A stretch of 34,560 bases of DNA, from the NCBI GenBank assembly GCA_038207625.1, contig JBBQZO010000045.1, positions 1-34,560 of the forward strand, read 5' to 3'. This stretch comes from JBBQZO01 sp038207625. Lineage in GTDB: Bacteria > Pseudomonadota > Gammaproteobacteria > Burkholderiales > Burkholderiaceae_D. Shown here in pieces: positions 1-7,448 of the stretch; positions within the stretch are counted from its first letter, which is position 1; the number at the start of each line of letters is the position of its first letter. The notes beneath the pieces were generated by a model. That model had not been told where the DNA came from. It did no database searches and saw nothing but the letters and a program-made list of their open reading frames with translations. Made by a program: the position numbers and the translations under genes.

Positions 1-11
1 GCAGGAGGAAG

Positions 12-40
12 AGTATGCAGCGTTTCGGCCATTTCGTCAA
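12..40 (-). promoter_or_regulatory. Sigma70-like promoter pointing left, out of the window
   Basis: On the - strand a TTGACG -35 (35-40) is followed after exactly 17 bases by CATACT (12-17). Together with the second promoter at 128-136 it resembles the tandem promoters in front of stable RNA operons (rRNA or tRNA) in betaproteobacteria. The transcribed gene would lie outside the window, so its identity is an inference. No coding frame of interest crosses this segment. Confidence 0.5.
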
Positions 41-127
41 CCCCTGAGTTTTGCTGCCCGGCTCTTTCGAACCATCCCCACCGTGCCGCAACTACTTGAT
101 TTCGCTGCTGTTTCAGCGGGGAGGCGA

Positions 128-136
128 ACTATAGCA
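128..136 (-). promoter_or_regulatory. Extended -10 promoter element, second leftward promoter
   Basis: The - strand reads TGC followed by TATAGT (128-133), an extended -10 box. A -35 is weak (151-156 reads TCGCCA on this strand). The GC-rich stretch just downstream (TTCGCCTCCCC) resembles the discriminator of growth-rate-controlled stable RNA promoters. It lies about 90 bases upstream of the promoter at 12-40, and both face away from cobT. Confidence 0.4.
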
Positions 137-247
137 AAGGCTGCGGCGCTTGGCGAGGATTTTCTCGCGGGAAGTCATAAATTCCATATGTGCTATCTTA
201 TTTCGGCGAAAAATTGCCAATTGACTACCCAAAACGGACTAATCCTC

Positions 248-1282
248 ATGAACCTGCCGCTCATTACCCCGACCGTGGACGCCGCGCTTTCCGTGCAACT
301 GGAGAACGCAATCAACAACAAGACCAAGCCACTGGGCAGTTTGGGCATACTTGAGAGCATTGGTCGGCAGATCGGGTTAATCCAGCAAACAAGCCAACCA
401 TCCCTCAATGACCCTGCCATCCTAGTGTTTGCTGGTGATCACGGCGTCGTGGCGGAAGGTATCTCGGCCTACCCCCAAAGTGTGACGTGGCAAATGGTCG
501 AAAATTTTCTGGCGCAAGGCGCGGCGATCAATGTGTTCGCGCGCCAGAATGCCTGCGACCTGCACATCATCGATGCAGGCGTAAATCATTCGTTCGGCCC
601 GCGCGCAGGACTGCTCGATCGCAAGATCGGCCCGGGAACGCGCAATTTCGCCCACGACGCAGCGATGACGCATGGGCAGTGCGCGCTGGCGCTCCAACAC
701 GGCATGGACCTGGTGGCCGCGCTGGACGGCAACGTCATCGGATTTGGCGAAATGGGGATTGGCAACACGACCTCAGCTGCAGCATTGATGCATAAGCTTG
801 CCAAGCTTCCGGTGTCGGACTGCGTGGGCGCCGGCACCGGCTTGTCGCGCGATGGCATCCTGCACAAGCAGCACGTGATCGAGGCGGCTGTTGAACGCCA
901 CGCATCGGCGCAGGCGCCGCTGGAGATTCTGGCCACGTTTGGCGGATTTGAAATCGCGATGATGGTTGGTGCGATGCTCAAGGCGGCGGAACGGCGCAAG
1001 GTTCTGCTGATCGACGGTTTCATCGTGACCAGCGCCTTGCTGGTCGCCGCACGTCTGCAGCCGGCGATCCTGGACTACTGCATTTTCTCGCACTGCTCGG
1101 ATGAGAATGGCCACCAGGCGATGCTGGCGCATCTTGACGTGCGCCCTCTGCTGCAACTGGATCTGCGCCTGGGCGAAGGCACCGGCTGCGCACTGGCCAT
1201 GCCGCTGTTGCACGCGGCGGTCAATTTCATGCGTGAGATGGCGACCTTTGCATCGGCTCAGGTCAGCGAAAAATCGCACTGA
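248..1282 (+). CDS. cobT: Nicotinate-nucleotide--dimethylbenzimidazole phosphoribosyltransferase CobT
   Basis: CobT transfers the phosphoribosyl group of nicotinate mononucleotide to 5,6-dimethylbenzimidazole, giving alpha-ribazole phosphate, the lower ligand of cobalamin; it is cytoplasmic. The 344-residue length matches the family (about 350). Visible family blocks are KPLGSLG near the N-terminus, AGDHGVVAEG, GIGNTTSAAA and LGEGTGCALAMPLL near the C-terminus; the last holds the catalytic glutamate known from Salmonella CobT. The frame is open upstream to the window edge, but homology starts at the ATG at 248 (MNLPLITP), so I chose that. No strong Shine-Dalgarno is seen before it. cobS follows after 10 bases. 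The gene lies upstream of the riboswitch at 2728, so that switch cannot control it unless through another promoter. Confidence 0.95.
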   Translation: MNLPLITPTVDAALSVQLENAINNKTKPLGSLGILESIGRQIGLIQQTSQPSLNDPAILVFAGDHGVVAEGISAYPQSVTWQMVENFLAQGAAINVFARQNACDLHIIDAGVNHSFGPRAGLLDRKIGPGTRNFAHDAAMTHGQCALALQHGMDLVAALDGNVIGFGEMGIGNTTSAAALMHKLAKLPVSDCVGAGTGLSRDGILHKQHVIEAAVERHASAQAPLEILATFGGFEIAMMVGAMLKAAERRKVLLIDGFIVTSALLVAARLQPAILDYCIFSHCSDENGHQAMLAHLDVRPLLQLDLRLGEGTGCALAMPLLHAAVNFMREMATFASAQVSEKSH

Positions 1283-1292
1283 AGGAGTGCCC

Positions 1293-2105
1293 ATGACACA
1301 AGCGTCCAGCCTGATCGGGGCCTGCACGTATCAATGCAGGCTGTTTTTCGTCGCCCTGCAGTTTTTCACGCGCTTGCCGATCCCGCGCTGGGTGGGCTTC
1401 GAAGCACCGTGGCTGCAGCACGCGGCGCGCTACTTTCCGCTGGTCGGTGTCGTGGTCGGGGCGATCACCGCCGGCGCGTACGCGGCGACGGCCTGGTTCT
1501 GGCCCGCGCCGGTGGCTGCGTTGCTGTCGACGGCGGCGGGCATCTACGCCACCGGCGCATTCCATGAGGACGGTTTCGCCGATACCTGCGATGGCCTGGG
1601 CGGCGGACTGACTGCCGCGCGCGCGCTGGAGATCATGAAGGACTCGCGCATTGGCGCGTACGGCGCGATCGGCATGGCGCTGCTGCTCGCGATCAAATGC
1701 ACCACGTTGGCGATGATGCCTGCGGCGACTGCTTGCGCCGCGCTACTGCTGGCGCACCCGGTGTCGCGCTTGGCGGCAACGGCGCTGATCTGGCGCCTTT
1801 CCTATGTGCGCGCGGAGGGCAAGGCCAAGCCGCTGGCCCAGCACATGTCGGGCGCCGAATTTGCGATCGCGACATGCTGCACGCTGATTCCGGCGCTGGT
1901 GTTGGGCGCGGTTGGCGCGCTGCCGTGGCCCACGCTGGGCGCCGCCATGTTCGCGGCCGGCTTCGCCGCGCTGTGGTTCGCGCGCCTGTTCGTGCGCCGC
2001 ATCGGCGGCTACACCGGCGACTGCCTGGGCGCGGTGCAGCAACTGGCGGAAGTGGCGATCTATCTGTGCGTGCTGCCCGTCGGCGCACACGGCGCCTGGC
2101 ACTAA
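1293..2105 (+). CDS. cobS: Adenosylcobinamide-GDP ribazoletransferase CobS
   Basis: CobS is the inner-membrane cobalamin synthase that joins adenosylcobinamide-GDP with alpha-ribazole (phosphate) in the last nucleotide-loop step. The 270-residue protein has several hydrophobic segments and the family motif EDGFADTCDG at residues 92-101, whose acidic residues bind the metal. The N-terminal block FFTRLPIP (about 24-31) is also typical. An in-frame open stretch extends upstream inside cobT, but AAGGAG at 1282-1287 sits 5 bases before the ATG at 1293 and fixes the start. It is translated right after cobT and followed by cobC after 12 bases, so cobT-cobS-cobC form one nucleotide-loop unit. Confidence 0.95.
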   Translation: MTQASSLIGACTYQCRLFFVALQFFTRLPIPRWVGFEAPWLQHAARYFPLVGVVVGAITAGAYAATAWFWPAPVAALLSTAAGIYATGAFHEDGFADTCDGLGGGLTAARALEIMKDSRIGAYGAIGMALLLAIKCTTLAMMPAATACAALLLAHPVSRLAATALIWRLSYVRAEGKAKPLAQHMSGAEFAIATCCTLIPALVLGAVGALPWPTLGAAMFAAGFAALWFARLFVRRIGGYTGDCLGAVQQLAEVAIYLCVLPVGAHGAWH

Positions 2106-2117
2106 CGGGACCGTCCG

Positions 2118-2672
2118 ATGCGCTTGATCCTGGTGCGTCATCCCCGCCCCGCGCTTGCGCCGGGCATCTGCTACGGCCGCAGCGATGTGGCGGTGAGCGC
2201 CGACGAACAGGCGCGCGTGCTGCAAGCGCTGCTGCGCATGCTGCCCTCCCACACCCCGCTGATCACCAGCCCCTTGCAGCGTTGCGCCGCGCTGGCAGCG
2301 AGCTTGCACGGCGCGCTCGCCAGCCCGTCGCTGCGGGTCGATGAGCGGCTGGTCGAACTCGATTTCGGCACGTGGGAACTGCGCGCATGGAACGACATCG
2401 CGCGCGCCGAGGTCGACGCGTGGGCCGCCGACGTCGCGCAATATCGCCCTGGCGGCGGCGAGAGCGTCACCGATGCGGCGCGCCGCGTCGCGCTGGCCTA
2501 TGCCGATTTGCAGCGTCTGCAAGCGCCCTGCGCAATCGTGGTTTGCCATGCTGGCACGATGCGTCTGATGGCGGAACGTCATCGCGGCTTGGACCTCGCG
2601 CAGATGGTGCTTGCTGCGGCCGGCGCGGCGCACGCGATCGACTATGGCGCCACGCTAACGCTCGACATCTGA
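2118..2672 (+). CDS. cobC: Alpha-ribazole phosphatase-type histidine phosphatase CobC
   Basis: This 184-residue protein belongs to the histidine phosphatase (phosphoglycerate mutase-like) superfamily. In this context it should dephosphorylate alpha-ribazole 5'-phosphate or cobalamin 5'-phosphate. The phosphorylated histidine is His8 in LVRHPRP; the usual RHG is RHP here. Other family landmarks are SPLQRC (51-56), FGTWE (83-87), GGGES (112-116) and the second histidine His144 in VVCHAGT. The position directly after cobS supports the cobalamin role over a generic phosphoglycerate mutase. The stop at 2672 lies about 22 bases before the -35 of the riboswitch promoter. Confidence 0.88.
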   Translation: MRLILVRHPRPALAPGICYGRSDVAVSADEQARVLQALLRMLPSHTPLITSPLQRCAALAASLHGALASPSLRVDERLVELDFGTWELRAWNDIARAEVDAWAADVAQYRPGGGESVTDAARRVALAYADLQRLQAPCAIVVCHAGTMRLMAERHRGLDLAQMVLAAAGAAHAIDYGATLTLDI

Positions 2673-2694
2673 GGCGTTCGGCGCGCGACGCCGG

Positions 2695-2722
2695 TTGCTC
2701 AAATTGCACGAGGCCGTATAAT
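2695..2722 (+). promoter_or_regulatory. Promoter of the riboswitch-btuB transcript
   Basis: TTGCTC (2695-2700) and a perfect TATAAT (2717-2722) are spaced 16 bases apart. Transcription would start near 2729, at the 5' edge of the cobalamin riboswitch, as expected for its own promoter. Confidence 0.65.
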
Positions 2723-2727
2723 GGCCG

Positions 2728-2927
2728 GGTTTTGGTGCCCGCACACATGCCCATGTGTGCAGTTAAACGGGAAACACGAGGCCGCTCCAACGGCTAACGT
2801 GTGCTGCCCCCGCAACGGTAAACAAGCGTCACCGCGAAGGTGACGAGCTGTCTCGAACAACCACTGTGCTTTGCATGGGAAGGTGAGACGGTTTGACTTG
2901 CTAGCCCGGATACCGGCCAGGACAGGT
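2728..2927 (+). ncRNA. Cobalamin (AdoCbl) riboswitch
   Basis: The leader of btuB carries the conserved parts of a cobalamin riboswitch in order: a 5' stem with GCACACATG/CATGTGTGC (2741-2760), the GGGAAACACGAGG segment (about 2769-2781), the B12-box-like core GCTGCCCCCGCAACGGTAA (2803-2821), a stem GCGTCACCG/GGTGACG (about 2826-2845), and the closing TAGCCCGGATACCGGCCAGG near 2902-2921. Cobalamin binding normally lowers expression of the downstream uptake and synthesis genes. I see no U-tract terminator between 2928 and btuB, so control is more likely translational. The boundaries are approximate. Confidence 0.92.
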
Positions 2928-2935
2928 GGAAGTGT

Positions 2936-2981
2936 GCGGACGGGGATGTTCGCGATACGAACCAGCCATGTCCGCTTGCGG
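2936..2981 (+). promoter_or_regulatory. Hairpin in the btuB leader, possible expression platform
   Basis: Just after the riboswitch, GCGGAC (about 2936-2941) can pair with GTCCGC (about 2970-2975), enclosing a smaller stem GTTCG-CGATA-CGAAC (about 2949-2963). No run of T follows, so this is not an intrinsic terminator. It may be part of the switch that controls access to the btuB start, which has no clear Shine-Dalgarno. The function is inferred. Confidence 0.35.
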
Positions 2982-3076
2982 CCACGTCCTTCTTCGATCG
3001 TTTTTCAGTCCCGCACTTCTGTTCAATCTGGCCCACGGGGACGTCGGCTGGTTGCCCTTTTCTGAAAAACTTTGTC

Positions 3077-4948
3077 ATGACCTTTCCTGTTTCATTGCAC
3101 GCGAGCGGCGCCTCGTTGGCGCTAGCCATGCTGTCGTCGTCCGCGTTGGCGCAAACCACGCTCCCACAAACCCTCGCCGCAGTCATCGTTACCGCCAGCC
3201 GCACACCGCAACTGGCCACCGATGTGCTCAGCGACGTTGTCTCCCTCTCCAGCGCGCAGATCGCCGCCTCCAGCCAGCAGTCGTTGATCGACTTGCTGCA
3301 AGCGCAGCGCGGGGTCGAAGTGACGCGCAACGGCGGGCCCGGTACCGCCTGCTCGGTGCTGCTGCGCGGCGCCGACGGCAAGCACAACATCGTGCTGGTC
3401 GACGGCGTGCGGATTGGCTCGTCCACGCTGGGCAGCGCCAACTGGAGCGCGCTGCCATTGTCGAGCATCGACCACATCGAAATCGTGTTCGGCCCTTTGA
3501 GCACCCTGTACGGCGCCGACGCGATCGGCGGCGTGGTGCAAATATTCACCAAGCGCGGCGCCGGACCGGCGCGCGTCAGCGCCCTGCTGGAAACGGGCAG
3601 CGATGCCACCCGCTCGATGCAGGCCGGAGTCTCGGGTTCGGGCGAAGGCGAGCATAGCCTGAGCTACGCGCTGAACGTCGGCCACGAACACGCCGACGGC
3701 TTCTCGGCCACACTGCCGGGCAGTTTTTCGTACAACCCGGATAACGACGGCTACGACAAGGACAGCGCCAGCGGCGAACTGACGCTGGCACTGGCCAAGG
3801 GCCACGAGGTGGGCGTGCTGTTTATGCACAGCGACCTGAACGCGCAATACGACAACGGCGCATCAAGCTACGACGTGCGCTCGGCCCAGACCTTGCATAA
3901 CGTCGGCGTGTTCATGAACAACCAGATCCTGCCCGCCTGGCACAGCCATGTGCAACTGGCGCGCGCGCAGGACAAGTCCGGCACCGACAGCAGCGCCACC
4001 GCCAGCGGCAAGAGCCGGATCGAGACTGAGCAGACTGATTTCAACTGGCAGAACGATGTCACGCTGGGCGTCGGCTCGTTGCAGGCGCAACTGGGCTGGC
4101 GCAAGGAAAGCGTGCTGTCGAGCTCCACCGCCGCGCTGAACGGCGACCGCAGCACGCGCTCGCTGGCGGCCGCCTACCTGGTCAAGCAGGGCCCCCACCT
4201 TGCCAGCGTCAGCGCGCGGGTCGACCACAGCTCGCAATACGGCAGCACCACCACTGGCGCGCTCGGTTACGGCTACCGGATTGACTCGGCGCTGCGTTTC
4301 AACACCAGCGCCGGCACCAGCTTCCGCGCGCCCACCTTCAACGAGCTGTACTACCCGGGCTACGGCATCGCCAGCAACAAGCCCGAGCACGGCAAGAATC
4401 TCGAAGCCGGCCTGTACTTCGACGACGGCCAGTTGCAGCTAAGTGCGGTGGCCTACCGCAATGCGCTGACCGATCTACTGGTGACGGCCGCCGTGTGCCC
4501 GATCGATCCGGCCCACCACACTTACGGCTGCGCCTACAACGTCAACCGCGCGATGCTCACCGGCCTGTCGCTGGAGGCGCGTCGCCAGCTGGGCCAGTTC
4601 AATGCACATGCCACGCTCGACCTGCAAAACCCGCACGATCAGACCACCGACAAGCTGTTGGTGCGGCGCGCCAAGCAGCATGGCGTGCTCGGTGTCGACT
4701 ACGTGGCCGGCACACTGAGCGCGGGCGTCGAGGTGATCGCCTCGGGGCGTCGTTTTGACGACCTGCCCAACAAGGTCACGCTGGGCGGTTACGCGCTGCT
4801 GAACCTGACGGCCAACTGGCAGTTTGCGCGCGACTGGTCGCTGCAGGGGCGCTGGGACAACGCCGCCAACAAGCGCTACGAAACGGCGCGTTACTACGCC
4901 ACCGCCGGTTCGAGCGTGTTCGCCGGTCTGCGCTACGCGATGAAGTAA
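3077..4948 (+). CDS. btuB: TonB-dependent vitamin B12 outer-membrane receptor BtuB
   Basis: This is the outer-membrane receptor that imports cobalamin and other corrinoids using energy from TonB. The 623-residue protein starts with a signal peptide cut after ALA near residue 25. A TonB box follows (AVIVTASR, about 34-41), then the plug domain with VLLRGADGKHNIVLVDGVRI and LYGADAIGGVVQIFTKRG, then a 22-strand-type beta barrel with many alternating strands. BtuB of E. coli is of similar size (about 610). The upstream cobalamin riboswitch and downstream btuCD support B12 as the ligand over siderophores. There is no clear ribosome-binding site before the ATG. The last residue is Lys (GLRYAMK), where most outer-membrane barrels end in an aromatic residue. 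Confidence 0.93.
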   Translation: MTFPVSLHASGASLALAMLSSSALAQTTLPQTLAAVIVTASRTPQLATDVLSDVVSLSSAQIAASSQQSLIDLLQAQRGVEVTRNGGPGTACSVLLRGADGKHNIVLVDGVRIGSSTLGSANWSALPLSSIDHIEIVFGPLSTLYGADAIGGVVQIFTKRGAGPARVSALLETGSDATRSMQAGVSGSGEGEHSLSYALNVGHEHADGFSATLPGSFSYNPDNDGYDKDSASGELTLALAKGHEVGVLFMHSDLNAQYDNGASSYDVRSAQTLHNVGVFMNNQILPAWHSHVQLARAQDKSGTDSSATASGKSRIETEQTDFNWQNDVTLGVGSLQAQLGWRKESVLSSSTAALNGDRSTRSLAAAYLVKQGPHLASVSARVDHSSQYGSTTTGALGYGYRIDSALRFNTSAGTSFRAPTFNELYYPGYGIASNKPEHGKNLEAGLYFDDGQLQLSAVAYRNALTDLLVTAAVCPIDPAHHTYGCAYNVNRAMLTGLSLEARRQLGQFNAHATLDLQNPHDQTTDKLLVRRAKQHGVLGVDYVAGTLSAGVEVIASGRRFDDLPNKVTLGGYALLNLTANWQFARDWSLQGRWDNAANKRYETARYYATAGSSVFAGLRYAMK

Positions 4949-4952
4949 GACC

Positions 4953-4989
4953 AGCGGCGCCACCGCGCACTGCGCACGGCGGCGCCGCT
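4953..4989 (+). repeat. Gene-end hairpin between btuB and btuC
   Basis: AGCGGCGCC (4953-4961) and GGCGCCGCT (4981-4989) form a perfect 9-base-pair stem 4 bases after the btuB stop, with a 19-base loop that can itself fold. No T-run follows, so read-through into btuC is expected. It may stabilise the btuB mRNA or reduce downstream expression. Confidence 0.5.
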
Positions 4990-5017
4990 CCCGGCTCCAC
5001 CCAAGCAAAGGCCGCAC

Positions 5018-6046
5018 ATGCATTTCCTTTCCCGCTCCATGCGCTTCCGCAGCACGCTGATCGTCGGCCTGCTGATGCTGTGCGCTCTGGGTTGCCTGAT
5101 TTTCGCCGGCATGCTCGGCTCCATGTCGATCGCGCCGGGCGAGCTGCCCGGCGCGCTGCTTGAACTTGTGCACGGCCACCCCACGACGCTGGCGGCCACG
5201 CTGCTCGATTTGCGTCTGTCGCGCGCGCTGATGGCGTTTGTCACTGGCGCCGTGCTGGCACTGGCCGGTGTAATGATGCAGGCGCTGCTGCGCAATCCGC
5301 TGGCCGACCCTTACGTGCTAGGCATTTCGGCCGGCGCCTCGGTCGGGGCGCTGGCCGCGCTGCTGTTCATGTGCGCGCTGTGGGCGGTGGACGCGGCCGC
5401 GTTCGGCGGCGCGCTGACTATTTCGGTGCTGCTGTACCTGCTGGCGCGGCGCGACCTGCGCGGCGGCAGCGCTGCCGAAGGCGGCAGCTCCCTGCTGCTG
5501 CTGACCGGCGTGATTCTGTCCTCGGCCTGCATGGCCTTGGTCACGCTGATGCTGTCGATCGCACCGGAAAGCCGCCTGCGCGGCATGATCTTCTGGATGA
5601 TCGGCGACCTGTCCGGGGTGCCGCTGCGCCTGCTGCCGTGGCTCGCGCTGGCTGGCGCGCTGGTGTTCGCACTGCGCAGTGCGCGCGCGCTGAACGTGCT
5701 CGCGCTGCACGCGGAAAGCGCGGCCACGCTGGGCGTGCGCGTCGGTCCGCTGCGCAAGGGCCTGTTCGTGTGCTCGGCGCTGCTGACCGCCAGCGCCGTC
5801 ACCAGCGCCGGCAGCATCGGCTTCGTCGGCCTGATTGTCCCGCACGCCTGCCGCTTCGCCTTCGGCCCCGACCATCGCCTTTTGATCCCGGCCGCGACGC
5901 TGGCCGGCGGCGCCTTTCTGGTGCTGGCCGACACGCTGGCGCGCACCGTGCTGGCGCCGCAACAACTGCCGGTCGGTGTGCTGACCTCCATGATCGGCGC
6001 GCCGATTTTCCTGTACCAGCTGCACCAATTGCGACGCAAACCATGA
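5018..6046 (+). CDS. btuC: Cobalamin ABC transporter permease BtuC (FecCD family)
   Basis: BtuC is the inner-membrane permease of the vitamin B12 importer BtuCDF. The 342-residue protein is a run of about ten hydrophobic segments. It carries the FecCD-family signatures QALLRNPLADPYVLGISAGAS (about 88-108, coupling region), GSIGFVGLIVPHACR (about 267-281) and PVGVLTSMIGAPIFLYQL near the C-terminus. FecCD permeases also carry siderophores; the riboswitch, btuB and cobalamin genes around it decide for B12. AAAGG at 5007-5011 sits 6 bases before the ATG. The stop overlaps the btuD start by 4 bases. Confidence 0.92.
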   Translation: MHFLSRSMRFRSTLIVGLLMLCALGCLIFAGMLGSMSIAPGELPGALLELVHGHPTTLAATLLDLRLSRALMAFVTGAVLALAGVMMQALLRNPLADPYVLGISAGASVGALAALLFMCALWAVDAAAFGGALTISVLLYLLARRDLRGGSAAEGGSSLLLLTGVILSSACMALVTLMLSIAPESRLRGMIFWMIGDLSGVPLRLLPWLALAGALVFALRSARALNVLALHAESAATLGVRVGPLRKGLFVCSALLTASAVTSAGSIGFVGLIVPHACRFAFGPDHRLLIPAATLAGGAFLVLADTLARTVLAPQQLPVGVLTSMIGAPIFLYQLHQLRRKP

Positions 6047-6825
6047 ATCACATACTGAGCACCAGCGCGCTGACGCTGCGGGTCGGCCAACGCACGCTGG
6101 TAGAAAATCTGGACTGGCGCGTGCAGGCCGGTGAATGCTGGTGCGTGATCGGGCGCAACGGCGCCGGCAAGAGCACCTTGTTGCGCACGCTGGCCGGCCT
6201 GCGCGCGAGCGACGGCGGCACCGTCAACATTGCCGGGCGCGCGCTCGACCAGTGGGAGCCGCAAGCGCTGGCGCGCCAGCGCGCCTTCCTGCCGCAGTCG
6301 CGCAGCGATGCCTTCGCCTATCGCGTGCGCGACGCGGTGCTGGCCGCGCGCCACCCATACCAGGGCGGGCGTTATTGGGAAACCGGCGCCGATCAGGACG
6401 CGGCGCAGGTGGCGCTGGTAGCCATGCAGGTGGCCCATCTGGGCGAGCGCGACATTCGCAGCCTGTCCGGCGGCGAGCGCCAGCGCGTGGCGATCGCCGC
6501 CATGCTGGCGCAGGACACCCCGCTGCTGCTGTTGGACGAGCCGGCCAACGCGCTTGACCTGGCGCACCAGGTCAGCAGCATGAACCTGCTGGCGCGCCTG
6601 TGCCGCGAACAGAACAAAACCGTAATCATGATCGGCCACGACCTGAACCTGGCCTACAGCGCGGCCAGCCACGCGCTGCTGCTGATGGGTGACGGCCGCT
6701 GGCAACTCGGCCCCGTCGCCGACGCCATGCAGGCGCCGCTGCTGAGCACTTATCTGGGCCATCCGATCGAGTCGATCGCGCATGGCGAACGCACTATTTT
6801 CATCCCCACCGAGGAAACCGCATGA
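6043..6825 (+). CDS. btuD: Cobalamin ABC transporter ATP-binding protein BtuD
   Basis: This is the cytoplasmic ATPase that drives B12 import through BtuC. The 260-residue protein has Walker A GRNGAGKST (37-45), the ABC signature LSGGERQRV (141-149), Walker B LLLLDEP with Asp165 and Glu166, and the switch histidine in MIGHDLN. The ATG at 6043 overlaps the btuC stop (ATGA), a translational-coupling arrangement; a longer open frame upstream is out-of-frame btuC sequence. It overlaps cobO by 4 bases. Iron-siderophore ATPases look alike, so the substrate call rests on context. Confidence 0.92.
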   Translation: MNHILSTSALTLRVGQRTLVENLDWRVQAGECWCVIGRNGAGKSTLLRTLAGLRASDGGTVNIAGRALDQWEPQALARQRAFLPQSRSDAFAYRVRDAVLAARHPYQGGRYWETGADQDAAQVALVAMQVAHLGERDIRSLSGGERQRVAIAAMLAQDTPLLLLDEPANALDLAHQVSSMNLLARLCREQNKTVIMIGHDLNLAYSAASHALLLMGDGRWQLGPVADAMQAPLLSTYLGHPIESIAHGERTIFIPTEETA

Positions 6826-7448
6826 ACGAACCGAACAGCGCAGAACAGCACGCCATCAACGAACGCCACCGCGTGCGCATGGAGCGTAAAAAAGCCATCA
6901 TCGACGCCAACATCGCGGCGGCGCAAAAAGAGATCGGCATCATCGTCGTCAATACCGGCAACGGCAAGGGCAAGAGTTCGAGCGGCTTCGGCATGGCGAT
7001 GCGTGCGATGGGACACGGCATGAAGGTCGGCGTGGTGCAATTCATCAAAGGCGCCATGTCCACCGGCGAGGAAAAATTCCTGCGCCGCTTCCCCGACGAA
7101 GTGAGCTTTCACGCGATGGGCGAAGGCTACACCTGGAACACCCAGGACCGTGCACGCGATACCGAAAAAGCGCTGCTGGCATGGGACAAGGTCAAAGAAT
7201 TTTTGGCCGACCCGAGCGTGGGCGTGGTGCTGCTCGACGAACTGAACATCGCCCTCAAATACCTCTACCTGGATGTGCAGACCGTGATTGACGACCTGCT
7301 GGCGCGCCCGCCGATGCAGCACGTGATCATCACCGGACGCGGCGCGCCGCCCGAGCTGATCGAGATCGCCGACACGGTCACCGACATGACGCCGGTCAAG
7401 CACGCCTATGCGGCCGGCATCGTCGCGCAAGCGGGGATCGAATGGTGA
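6822..7448 (+). CDS. cobO: Cob(I)yrinic acid a,c-diamide adenosyltransferase (CobO/BtuR type)
   Basis: The enzyme transfers the 5'-deoxyadenosyl group of ATP to the reduced cobalt of cobyrinate diamide, cobinamide or cobalamin, making the coenzyme form. The 208-residue protein is a typical CobA/CobO/BtuR family member: a charged N-terminal helix (about 1-36) that covers the active site, P-loop GNGKGKSS (46-53), and LLDELNIALKYLYL in the C-terminal half. The family is also called btuR or cobA. The start overlaps btuD by 4 bases and the end overlaps cobB by 7. Confidence 0.95.
   Translation: MNEPNSAEQHAINERHRVRMERKKAIIDANIAAAQKEIGIIVVNTGNGKGKSSSGFGMAMRAMGHGMKVGVVQFIKGAMSTGEEKFLRRFPDEVSFHAMGEGYTWNTQDRARDTEKALLAWDKVKEFLADPSVGVVLLDELNIALKYLYLDVQTVIDDLLARPPMQHVIITGRGAPPELIEIADTVTDMTPVKHAYAAGIVAQAGIEW

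Noticed and set aside
83..247. N-terminal extension of CobT from a GTG at 83
   Set aside because: The extra 55 residues do not resemble CobT and overlap the leftward promoters; family homology begins at 248.
5311..6783. 490-codon open frame on the - strand opposite btuC and btuD
   Set aside because: It is antisense to two clear genes, rich in Gln, Arg and Ala as shadow frames of GC-rich codons are, and shows no family motif.
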